The notes beneath the pieces are model-generated. The model searched no databases. It was given only the letters and a program-made list of their open reading frames with translations, and was not told the origin of the DNA. The position numbers were made by a program, and so were the translations under genes. Of a stretch of 5,307 bases of DNA, positions 1 through 5,307 are shown piece after piece. The DNA is from a bacterium. Its GTDB lineage: Bacteria > Bdellovibrionota > Bdellovibrionia > Bdellovibrionales > UBA1609. The stretch spans positions 1-5,307 of the forward strand of contig JAJYHS010000263.1 of NCBI GenBank assembly GCA_021784635.1, written 5' to 3'. The stretch's first letter is position 1, and every line of letters starts with the position of its first letter.

Positions 1-570
1 CGGCAACAAGACTACGACAAAGCCCGCGCCTTGGGGCTCTTTGACCTGATAGCAAAGCCGGCGCATCTTGAAGATCTCAAGCGCATACTTGAGCGAATTT
101 ATGAGGCCCGCGAACTGCACGGCACGACTGCAGAAACGAATCCAGAAACTATCGAAAAAATAAAAAGCGAACCTGTCGAAGCCGCTTTTGGCCGTCTAAA
201 ACGGCAGGCGACTACGTCCACTCCGCTATTAAATTTAATCGATTTAAGCAACCAATTTGGCGGTAATTTTGTCACGTGCCGAAATGTTCTTGTTAACGCT
301 GCGGCGGTTTTTTCAGTTGAAGCGGACCATATCGCCGCCGCCATCTCAAACGGTAATTTGAAGGAGCTCGCTTTGGCCATTCACAAAATGCAAGGCGAAT
401 TTGCGATCATTATGTGTTCTGACGGAGTCAACCTCTGCCAGAATTTAACCTCGGCCATTCACCGTGGGGATTGGAACGCCATTCACCTGAAATTTAACGA
501 GCTTGCCGAACTTGTAGAACAACTCTTATCCGAAATTGATAGTTCAATCTCAAGTGTTGCAGCCGCCTAG
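1..570 (+). CDS. Response-regulator receiver/Hpt phosphorelay protein, 3' part only
   Basis: The frame is open from base 1, so the true start lies upstream and 189 codons are visible. Codons 1-40 look like the end of a receiver (REC) domain: an 'ALGLFDLIAKP' stretch matches the beta5 Lys-Pro motif (Lys at codon 19), followed by an amphipathic alpha5 helix. A hydrophilic linker of about 35 residues follows. Codons 77-180 resemble an Hpt four-helix bundle, with 'LIDLSNQFGGN' at its start, a probable phosphorylatable His at codon 128 (bases 382-384) in 'AIHKMQGEF', then 'NLTSAIHRGDW'. In the family, Hpt domains relay phosphate between receiver domains. The protein could be the tail of a hybrid histidine kinase or a stand-alone REC-Hpt protein; the missing N-terminus would decide. 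The usual Lys three residues after the His is Gln. It is convergent with the catabolic operon, so a regulatory link is possible but unproven. Confidence 0.75.
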   Translation, partial: RQQDYDKARALGLFDLIAKPAHLEDLKRILERIYEARELHGTTAETNPETIEKIKSEPVEAAFGRLKRQATTSTPLLNLIDLSNQFGGNFVTCRNVLVNAAAVFSVEADHIAAAISNGNLKELALAIHKMQGEFAIIMCSDGVNLCQNLTSAIHRGDWNAIHLKFNELAELVEQLLSEIDSSISSVAAA

Positions 571-586
571 TGCCCCCTCAGGCGGC
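562..586. terminator. GC-rich hairpin at convergent gene ends (possible bidirectional terminator)
   Basis: GCCGCCT at 562-568 pairs perfectly with AGGCGGC at 580-586, giving a 7-bp stem and an 11-base loop. The hairpin spans both stop codons of the convergent genes. Neither strand has a T-run after the stem, so it is not a classic intrinsic terminator. It may only slow polymerase, or it may be a by-product of coding sequence. Confidence 0.3.
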
Positions 587-1304
587 CTCCGTCGACGGCA
601 ATCGATTGGCCGGTGATGTAGGCCGCCTTTTCTGACGCTAAAAACGCGGCCAGCTCACCAAGCTCCTGCGGTTCACCCAGCCGCTCGGCGGGCACCATCT
701 CGCGAATTTTTTCAGGCGACCACTTGTTTTCTTGAATCCGTCTTGTGTTGATGTAACCGGGCCGAATGGTATTAACTGTAATACCAAACGAAGCCACTTC
801 GTTGCTAATTGACTTGCAAAGCCCCGTAAGACCGGCACGAAACCCGTTTGAAGTCGTAAGACCCGCAATCGGTTCAACCGCAGCCAAAGATGTAATCATA
901 ATCACTCGGCCAAATTTTTGTTTTTTCATAGCCGGCAAGGCTTCGTTGAGCGCCTCAACAACACTCATCCAAAGGCTTTGAAAATCGTCTCGCCATTGTT
1001 TTTCTGGAACATCCAAAAACCCTCCCCGCGCGGGTCCGCCGGTATTGGTGACAAGAATGTCAAGGCGGCCAAAATCGCGAATAAATTTCTGCACCGTATC
1101 TCGCGCAACTCCTGGCTTTGTAAGATCGGCGTCATATGCCGCTTTGGCGCCAATTTCACTTTTAACTTTTTCAAGCTCCGCCGCATGCCGCGCAAGCAGC
1201 CCGACTGACGCCCCTTCGCGGATGAGCACTTCGGCAATGCCTCGACCGATGCCCATCGATGAACCAAAAACGAGCGCGCATTTCTCTTTAAGATTGAGAT
1301 CCAT
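567..1304 (-). CDS. SDR-superfamily protein with altered active site, last gene of the kynurenine operon
   Basis: The 245-residue protein has a Rossmann fold of the short-chain dehydrogenase/reductase type. Visible motifs are the nucleotide-binding glycine motif GSSMGIG (residues 14-20), NTGG at 87-90 (NNAG in classical members), the beta5 Ser139 in 'MITS', the 'RPG' turn at 181-183 and the C-terminal 'ITGQSIAVDGG'. Where classical SDRs have YxxxK, 13 and 17 residues after that serine, this protein has Ser152 and Arg156 (SNGFR). This fits the beta-ketoacyl-ACP-reductase-like SDR subgroup known to lack a standard catalytic tetrad. The start is supported by a strong GGAGG five bases upstream. 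The gene lies 22 bases after the ACMS decarboxylase gene and is the last of the operon. Its reaction is unknown; it may act on a pathway intermediate, or bind nucleotide without classical redox chemistry. Confidence 0.9.
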   Translation of the reverse strand: MDLNLKEKCALVFGSSMGIGRGIAEVLIREGASVGLLARHAAELEKVKSEIGAKAAYDADLTKPGVARDTVQKFIRDFGRLDILVTNTGGPARGGFLDVPEKQWRDDFQSLWMSVVEALNEALPAMKKQKFGRVIMITSLAAVEPIAGLTTSNGFRAGLTGLCKSISNEVASFGITVNTIRPGYINTRRIQENKWSPEKIREMVPAERLGEPQELGELAAFLASEKAAYITGQSIAVDGGRLRGH

Positions 1305-1309
1305 TTATA

Positions 1310-1314
1310 CCTCC
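1310..1314 (-). promoter_or_regulatory. Strong Shine-Dalgarno site of the SDR gene
   Basis: The minus strand reads GGAGG followed by five bases (TATAA) and ATG at 1304. It is the best ribosome binding site of the minus-strand operon. It implies independent re-initiation on the SDR gene rather than coupling by overlap. Confidence 0.8.
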
Positions 1315-1326
1315 AACCATAGCCAT

Positions 1327-2352
1327 TTACGGCAAGGCTTCAATTCCGAGCCATTCAAGTGCTGAAAGGGTTAACAGTTGCTCTTCAACTTCTTTTGTAA
1401 ACTCACCTGAGCGAATTAACTCGCCCGGTTTTGTTTCACCTAGCGGGAACGGATAATCACTCCCCAAACAAACGCGGCTCGCACCAAAAAGCTGAACAAT
1501 AAAGCGCAGAGTTTCGACATCATGAACAAGACTATCGACAAAAAAATGGCCGATAAAATGATCCGGATTTTCAGCGCATTCGGTGGCGCATAAATCAGGA
1601 CGCATCTGAAACCCGTGCGCGATGCGACCGTGAGTCATGGCAAACGAACCTCCGCCATGGGCAAATGCAAACCGCAGTTTCGGAAAGCGACTCATCACTC
1701 CGCCAAAAATTAGACTGCAAATTGCGCGCGATGTTTCAGCCGGCATACCCACCAGCCACGGCAGCCAATATTGAGGCATTTCTTTTTTGCCCATCATATC
1801 CCACGGGTGCACAAAAATTGGCGCATTCATCGCCTCGCACGCTTCGTAAAACGGAAAAAACTGCGGGTCAGACAAATTGATTTGATTTATGTTCGAGCCA
1901 ATTTGAAAGCCCGTAAGCCCAAGCGTTTCTTTTGCGCGCTTGGCTTCTTTGACGGCCAATTTTGCATCTTGCATGGGAACAGTTGCAAGGCCAAGAAAAC
2001 GAGCGGGATGCTCAGAAATGACCTTTGCCAAATGATCGTTTAAAAACTGTGAAACATAGTGGCCGTCGCGAGGTTTCGCCCAATACGAAAACATCACGGG
2101 CACAGTCGAGAGCACCTGAAGTTGAACCGTGCACGCGTCGCACTCTTTAAGCCGTTCTTTTGCGTCAAAGACGTTGGGTTTTACACGGCGAAAAAATGAA
2201 CCCGAATCGTAGTACATGTCAACGTGCCGGCAACTCGCCCCCCCGCCGCCCGCTTCACAACGATATTCGATGAATCCGCCATAACCGAATTGATCGCGAA
2301 ATTTTGGAATTTCAGGCGGCAAAATGTGCGTGTGAATATCAATTGCTTTCAT
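1327..2352 (-). CDS. nbaD: 2-amino-3-carboxymuconate-6-semialdehyde decarboxylase (ACMSD), amidohydrolase family
   Basis: The 341-residue protein would decarboxylate ACMS without a redox cofactor to 2-aminomuconate 6-semialdehyde, diverting flux from spontaneous quinolinate formation. It shows the amidohydrolase TIM-barrel metal ligands: HxH at residues 7 and 9 ('DIHTH'), His182 in '[10 protein letters not shown]', and Asp299 in '[12 protein letters not shown]'. His232 in 'FAHGGGSF' matches the catalytic histidine of the Pseudomonas enzyme (its H228). Arg55 or Arg56 in 'SFFRRVKPN' and Arg243 in 'HGRIAHGF' are likely counterparts of its substrate-binding R51 and R239. Length is close to the usual 330-340. 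The ATG overlaps the dioxygenase stop by four bases (ATGA), indicating translational coupling; no strong Shine-Dalgarno is seen. The gene symbol follows the 2-nitrobenzoate cluster usage and is by homology only. Confidence 0.95.
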   Translation of the reverse strand: MKAIDIHTHILPPEIPKFRDQFGYGGFIEYRCEAGGGGASCRHVDMYYDSGSFFRRVKPNVFDAKERLKECDACTVQLQVLSTVPVMFSYWAKPRDGHYVSQFLNDHLAKVISEHPARFLGLATVPMQDAKLAVKEAKRAKETLGLTGFQIGSNINQINLSDPQFFPFYEACEAMNAPIFVHPWDMMGKKEMPQYWLPWLVGMPAETSRAICSLIFGGVMSRFPKLRFAFAHGGGSFAMTHGRIAHGFQMRPDLCATECAENPDHFIGHFFVDSLVHDVETLRFIVQLFGASRVCLGSDYPFPLGETKPGELIRSGEFTKEVEEQLLTLSALEWLGIEALP

Positions 2353-2861
2353 GCGCGCCCATTGAACTCACCGCATTTCGGGCAAGTTGTGTGCTCACTC
2401 CCGTAGAAGCGGTCAAAAACCGCCGGGAACTGCGTTTCAATGTTGGTAAGCGCAAAATACTCTTCATACAAACGATGATGACATTTTTTGCAAAACCATA
2501 AAAGTCCATCTTGTTCACCAGGGCGGCGGATGCGCTCGACAACAAGACCCACACTGCCCGCCGGTCGTTGCGGTGAATGCGGCGTTTTCGGCGGGAGTAG
2601 AAAAATATCCCCCGGCGCAATTTTAATATCTTGAAATTCATTGTTGTGAACCACTTTTAAAGTGATTGTGCCTTCGACTTGATAAAAAAGTTCTTCGCCT
2701 TCATTGTAGTGATAGTCCGTGCGCACATTTGGTCCGCCGACGGCCATGACGATGAATTCGCGATCCTTCCAAATGACTTTGTTACCCACCGGCGGCTTGA
2801 GTGCCTCGCGGTTTTCGTTGATCCATTTTTGTAGTGGGATGGCTGAAAGCGTCTGACTCAT
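2349..2861 (-). CDS. nbaC: 3-hydroxyanthranilate 3,4-dioxygenase
   Basis: The 170-residue cupin enzyme opens the ring of 3-hydroxyanthranilate with O2 and Fe(II), giving ACMS. The ferrous-iron ligands are visible as His51 and Glu57 ('YHYNEGEE') and His95 ('[11 protein letters not shown]'). The substrate-contact residues known from the Cupriavidus enzyme are present as Arg47, Arg99 and Glu110. The C-terminus carries two CxxC pairs, Cys124/127 and Cys160/163, forming the rubredoxin-like second iron site typical of bacterial and fungal forms. Length matches the bacterial family. The start codon overlaps the upstream RidA-family stop, and its stop overlaps the ACMSD start, both as ATGA, so the three genes should be made in step. 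The identification is very secure; the symbol is by homology. Confidence 0.97.
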   Translation of the reverse strand: MSQTLSAIPLQKWINENREALKPPVGNKVIWKDREFIVMAVGGPNVRTDYHYNEGEELFYQVEGTITLKVVHNNEFQDIKIAPGDIFLLPPKTPHSPQRPAGSVGLVVERIRRPGEQDGLLWFCKKCHHRLYEEYFALTNIETQFPAVFDRFYGSEHTTCPKCGEFNGRA

Positions 2862-3304
2862 TTTTTCATCTCATTTCTCGCGTCACTGGATTCGCCAGTA
2901 CCATTTGCCGCACCTTGATTTTTTGCCGCGATACATTTGAGTTCAATCGCAATCGGCGTCGGGAGCCGATTGACTTCCACCGTCGTACGGCAAGGTTTAT
3001 TCGTTTTAAAATATTCGGCGTACATTTCATTATAGGTCTCAAAGTCGCGCTTCATATCAGTTAAAAAAACGGTGACATCAATCAGGTCTTCCCACTTAAA
3101 GCCCGCCTCTTCGAGGATCATTTTTATATTTTTAAACACACTCTCGCACTGAGCTTTGATGCCGCTCGGGATTTCTTTTTGCCCGCGTACCCGTGGGCCG
3201 ACACCCGATAGAAATAAAAAATCACCCGCCCGTCTTGCGTGAGGGTACATGCCGACAGGTTCCGGCGCTTTTTTCGAATCAATCACGACACGCTCATTAC
3301 TCAT
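2858..3304 (-). CDS. RidA-family protein, probable 2-aminomuconate deaminase
   Basis: This 148-residue protein is of the RidA/YjgF type, small trimeric deaminases of enamines and imines. Family features are '[12 protein letters not shown]' (27-38), '[13 protein letters not shown]' (56-68), 'DVTVFLTDM' (76-84), the carboxylate-binding Arg106 in 'PCRTTVEV', and Glu121 in '[10 protein letters not shown]', corresponding to R105 and E120 of E. coli RidA. Next to an aminomuconate semialdehyde dehydrogenase, the likely role is hydrolysis of 2-aminomuconate to 4-oxalocrotonate and ammonia, as in the NbaF/AmnD group; general imine clearance is the alternative. The family core ends near residue 127 and is followed by about 20 Gly/Ser/Glu-rich residues. 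ATG at 3304 is the only ATG, GTG or TTG in frame after the upstream TAA, and its Shine-Dalgarno is weak. The frame is continuous with the dehydrogenase gene, separated by one TAA at 3368-3370. Confidence 0.88.
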   Translation of the reverse strand: MSNERVVIDSKKAPEPVGMYPHARRAGDFLFLSGVGPRVRGQKEIPSGIKAQCESVFKNIKMILEEAGFKWEDLIDVTVFLTDMKRDFETYNEMYAEYFKTNKPCRTTVEVNRLPTPIAIELKCIAAKNQGAANGTGESSDARNEMKK

Positions 3305-3313
3305 CGCTTTATG

Positions 3314-3361
3314 TTCACTTTCAATTTTACTTTCACTGGCACCTTCACCTTCAGCTTCACC
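3314..3361 (-). repeat. Degenerate tandem hexamer repeat (RGTGAA x8) between dehydrogenase and RidA genes
   Basis: Read on the minus strand from 3361 to 3314, the spacer is eight consecutive hexamers: GGTGAA, GCTGAA, GGTGAA, GGTGCC, AGTGAA, AGTAAA, ATTGAA, AGTGAA. The consensus is RGTGAA. In the RidA frame these encode mainly Gly-Glu or Ser-Glu dipeptides. The units also resemble part of the Shine-Dalgarno complement (AGGTGA). The last unit lies nine bases before the RidA ATG and may serve as its weak ribosome binding site. Confidence 0.7.
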
Positions 3362-3367
3362 TGCGCT

Positions 3368-4828
3368 TTACGCTTTCGATTGGCCTTGCCCATTTGGCCG
3401 GCTGATTGTTTTTACTTCTGAAAAAAACCGCAATGCCAGCTCCCCACCTTCACGCCCCACTCCCGATTCTTTAACGCCACCAAATGGCGTGCGTAGATCA
3501 CGCACCATCCAACTGTTGATCCACACGACCCCCGCATTCAGGGCGTTGGCAACGCGATCACATCGACTCACATCATTTGACCAGAGACTTGCTGATAGGC
3601 CATAGCGCGTGCCGTTCGCAATCTCGATCGCTTCATTTTCATTTTCAAAAGGTATAAGGGTCGCAACGGGGCCAAAAATTTCATCTTGATTACACGACGA
3701 ATTTGGTTTGAGGCCTTCGATAAGCGTAGGTTGAATAAAATAACCGTTTTTTAATTCGCCCGGCAAAATAGCGCGCTCGCCCCCACATAGAATTTTACCG
3801 CCTTCTTTTTTAGCAAGTTCAATGTAGTGAAGGATTTTTTTCATATGTGGCTCTGAAACCACGGCGCCCTGTTCGGTCGAATCATTTAGCGGATCACCCA
3901 ATCGCAAAGCCTTGGCGCGTTCAACAAGCCCATCGCGAAATTTCTCATAAATTTCTTTTTCAATTAAAATGCGCGAGCCACAAAGACAAATCTGCCCTTG
4001 ATTGGCAAACGTCGAGCGCATCGTTGTTTCAAGCGCTTTCTCAAAGTCACAATCGGCAAAAATAATATTGGGGTTTTTGCCGCCCATCTCAAGCGAGTAT
4101 TTTTTAAAATCCCCTGCCGCCATTTGGGCAATTTGTCGGCCCGTCGCCGTACTGCCGGTAAATGAAATCGCTTTTATGCCTGGATGTTTTACCAAAGCGG
4201 CACCCACGTCAGCGCCTTCGCCGTGAACGATATTAAGAACTCCAGCCGGAAAACCCACATCGCGCGCGATTTTGGCAAGCATAAAGGCCGTATAAGGTGT
4301 TACCTCAGACGGTTTTGCAATAACCGCGTTGCCGGCGGCGAGCGCGGGGGCGATCTTCCAGGTCAACAGATACAGCGGCAAATTCCACGGTGAAATCGTT
4401 GCCACAACACCGAGTGGAGAATAAGTAACCGCGCTCGTTGAACTGTCGTCGCGAAAAAACTCGCCGTGAAATTGTGTGATGGCATCGGCAAAAAAGCGCA
4501 AGTTTTTTGCACTTCGCGGGATATCAAGGCTTCGTGACAGCCGAATCGGCTTGCCATTATCAATCGATTCGGCTCGCGCAAGTTCATCTAACTGTTCTAG
4601 AATGGCCTCGCTTAGCGCCCGCAAATACCGCGCACGCTCTTCAACATGCAATGCCGCCCAGGCCGGCTGCGCCGCTTGAGCCGCCGCAAAGGCCAATTTG
4701 ACGTCATTTTCATTCGAGCCCGCAACGAGCGAATAGGCCGCTCCACGTGACGGATTGAAATTTTCTATGTAGCGGCCTGAACTTGGGTCGGTGAATTCGC
4801 CGCCTATGTAATTTTTTATTTTCTCCAT
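3368..4828 (-). CDS. nbaE: 2-aminomuconate-6-semialdehyde dehydrogenase (ALDH superfamily)
   Basis: The 486-residue NAD(P)-dependent aldehyde dehydrogenase would oxidise 2-aminomuconate 6-semialdehyde to 2-aminomuconate before it cyclises to picolinate. Catalytic residues are visible: Asn149 in 'SPWNLPLY', Lys172 in 'AKPSE', the FTGST cofactor loop (223-227), general base Glu247 in 'LEMGGKNP', nucleophile Cys281 in 'NQGQICLCGSR', Glu383 in 'DEIFGPV', and 'TPFGGVKESGVGREGG' near the end. The ICLC motif and 'RDLRTPFGG' resemble the aminomuconate/hydroxymuconate semialdehyde and ALDH8A1 group, and the operon context favours the amino substrate. ATG 4828 is the only reasonable start, since a stop codon lies three codons upstream in frame. 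It is the first gene of the minus-strand operon. The protein ends in a polar 'NGQGQSKA' tail, and its TAA is in frame with the following RidA gene. Confidence 0.93.
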   Translation of the reverse strand: MEKIKNYIGGEFTDPSSGRYIENFNPSRGAAYSLVAGSNENDVKLAFAAAQAAQPAWAALHVEERARYLRALSEAILEQLDELARAESIDNGKPIRLSRSLDIPRSAKNLRFFADAITQFHGEFFRDDSSTSAVTYSPLGVVATISPWNLPLYLLTWKIAPALAAGNAVIAKPSEVTPYTAFMLAKIARDVGFPAGVLNIVHGEGADVGAALVKHPGIKAISFTGSTATGRQIAQMAAGDFKKYSLEMGGKNPNIIFADCDFEKALETTMRSTFANQGQICLCGSRILIEKEIYEKFRDGLVERAKALRLGDPLNDSTEQGAVVSEPHMKKILHYIELAKKEGGKILCGGERAILPGELKNGYFIQPTLIEGLKPNSSCNQDEIFGPVATLIPFENENEAIEIANGTRYGLSASLWSNDVSRCDRVANALNAGVVWINSWMVRDLRTPFGGVKESGVGREGGELALRFFSEVKTISRPNGQGQSKA

Positions 4829-4889
4829 CTCAACTCACTGGTATGACTGAGCCCATCTCAAATCTTTGTCTAACAGTACCGGAGTCAGG
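4829..4889. promoter_or_regulatory. Divergent promoter/operator region between the dehydrogenase operon and kynureninase
   Basis: Only 61 bases separate the two divergent start codons, so both promoters and any operator must lie here or inside the genes. An imperfect dyad, CTCACTGGTATGACTGAG at 4834-4851 (6 of 9 base pairs symmetric, centred on TA), overlaps a second one, TGAG-N5-CTCA at 4848-4860. A further CTCA lies at 4829-4832. No convincing -35/-10 pair could be assigned on either strand. The dyads suggest one dimeric regulator controlling both directions. In some proteobacteria kyn genes are controlled by the Lrp/AsnC-type KynR, but no regulator gene is visible here. Confidence 0.5.
4881..4884 (+). 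promoter_or_regulatory. Shine-Dalgarno site of kynureninase
   Basis: GGAG lies five bases before ATG 4890. It fixes this start over the in-frame TTG at 4866, which has no such site, and over the out-of-frame ATG at 4843. Confidence 0.7.
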
Positions 4890-5307
4890 ATGCCAGAATT
4901 TTCGCAAGAACACGATTCTTTACAGGGCGCTCAGCGCCTTGATCTCGACGACCCCCTACACTCATTTCGCGACGAGTTTCATATTCCTCTTACGCCTAAT
5001 AATACGCCGCAATTTTATTTTGCCGGCCATTCTTTGGGGCTTATGCCTAAACACGCCCGTGAATACATCGATCTTGAGCTTGACGAGTGGTCGCGCCTTG
5101 GCGTGGCCGGCCATTTTTCGGCAAAAAACCCATGGCTGCCGTACCACGAAACAGTAAGTGAAAATTTAGCTCATATTGTCGGGGCACAACCAAACGAAGT
5201 CGTGGCCATGAACTCGCTTACGGCCAATTTGCATTTAATGCTTGTGAGTTTTTACCGGCCGACTTCGTCGCGATTTCGCATTTTGATCGAAAACAATGCT
5301 TTCCCGT
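4890..5307 (+). CDS. kynU: Kynureninase, N-terminal part (runs off the window)
   Basis: The 139 visible codons match the N-terminal third of kynureninase, a PLP-dependent fold-type I enzyme that cleaves kynurenine or 3-hydroxykynurenine to (3-hydroxy)anthranilate and alanine. Diagnostic segments are 'FYFAGHSLGLMPK' (about residues 41-53), 'ELDEWSRLGVAGHF' (61-74), 'NPWLPYHE' (77-84), 'IVGAQPNEVVAMNSLTANLH' (93-112) and 'ENNAFP' at the edge. The family usually has Asn where this protein has His in 'GHSLGL'. The PLP-binding lysine lies beyond the window. The gene is divergent from the lower-pathway operon, so a co-transcribed partner such as kynurenine 3-monooxygenase may follow downstream; that is inference. 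Confidence 0.96.
   Translation, partial: MPEFSQEHDSLQGAQRLDLDDPLHSFRDEFHIPLTPNNTPQFYFAGHSLGLMPKHAREYIDLELDEWSRLGVAGHFSAKNPWLPYHETVSENLAHIVGAQPNEVVAMNSLTANLHLMLVSFYRPTSSRFRILIENNAFP

Noticed and set aside
589..598. Perfect 10-bp palindrome CCGTCGACGG considered as an operator
   Set aside because: It lies within the conserved Val-Asp-Gly-Gly codons of the SDR C-terminus and is adequately explained by coding sequence.
2238..2244. Run of seven C (G7 on the coding strand) in the ACMS decarboxylase gene, considered as a phase-variation tract
   Set aside because: Seven bases is short for slippage control, the frame is intact, and it falls in Gly codons of a loop.
2339..2641. Minus-strand 100-codon ORF within the dioxygenase gene
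   Set aside because: It is an out-of-frame shadow of the dioxygenase, basic and low in family-like features, with no ribosome binding site of note.
3193..3605. Overlapping plus-strand ORFs around the hexamer array, with Phe-Thr repeats
   Set aside because: They are antisense readings of the RGTGAA array and the ends of the RidA and dehydrogenase genes; the repetitive peptide comes from the DNA repeat.
4829..4889. Specific -35/-10 boxes in the divergent region, for example minus-strand TTGAGA at 4861-4856
   Set aside because: No acceptable -10 lies 16-18 bases downstream of that hexamer, and no pair on the plus strand was convincing, so no promoter boxes are called.
4843..5157. Plus-strand ORF starting at ATG 4843 overlapping the start of kynureninase
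   Set aside because: It is in another frame, its product resembles nothing recognisable, and the kynureninase frame from 4890 has clear family motifs and a GGAG site.
1..5307. CRISPR arrays, tRNA/rRNA genes, insertion sequences, defence systems
   Set aside because: No regularly spaced repeats, RNA gene structures, transposase motifs or terminal inverted repeats were seen; the window is almost fully occupied by the genes listed.

Overview
The window is a compact bacterial gene cluster for breaking down tryptophan-derived 3-hydroxyanthranilate (lower kynurenine pathway), with a phosphorelay protein fragment at its left edge. All genes are intact bacterial-style ORFs with 4-base stop/start overlaps, and base composition looks moderate. 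The bacterial form of 3-hydroxyanthranilate dioxygenase, with its second Cys4 metal site, and the aerobic pathway point to an aerobic, probably Gram-negative heterotroph. The sequence alone does not fix the phylum.

Layout. Bases 1-570 (+) hold the 3' end of a signalling protein: the last part of a response-regulator receiver domain, a linker, and a histidine-phosphotransfer (Hpt) domain. It ends tail-to-tail on a shared CTAG with a five-gene minus-strand operon. In transcription order (right to left) this is an aldehyde dehydrogenase of the 2-aminomuconate-semialdehyde type (4828-3368), a RidA-family 2-aminomuconate deaminase candidate (3304-2858), 3-hydroxyanthranilate 3,4-dioxygenase (2861-2349), ACMS decarboxylase (2352-1327) and an atypical SDR protein (1304-567). 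On the plus strand, diverging from the operon across only 61 bases, kynureninase starts at 4890 and runs off the right edge.

How they work together. Kynureninase releases (3-hydroxy)anthranilate. The dioxygenase opens the ring to 2-amino-3-carboxymuconate semialdehyde (ACMS). The decarboxylase converts this to 2-aminomuconate semialdehyde, the dehydrogenase oxidises that to 2-aminomuconate, and the RidA protein would deaminate it to 4-oxalocrotonate (2-oxo-3-hexenedioate). ACMS and its product cyclise spontaneously to quinolinate and picolinate, so tight co-translation is sensible. Kynurenine 3-monooxygenase and the enzymes after 4-oxalocrotonate are not in the window.

The pathway itself is known. 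The less ordinary points are: (i) the 63-base spacer between the dehydrogenase and RidA genes is an open, in-frame Gly/Ala/Ser-Glu linker-like sequence interrupted only by the TAA; (ii) the SDR has Ser and Arg where the catalytic Tyr and Lys belong; (iii) the divergent promoter carries clustered CTCA/TGAG half-sites; (iv) the convergent genes share one palindromic stop inside a GC-rich hairpin.
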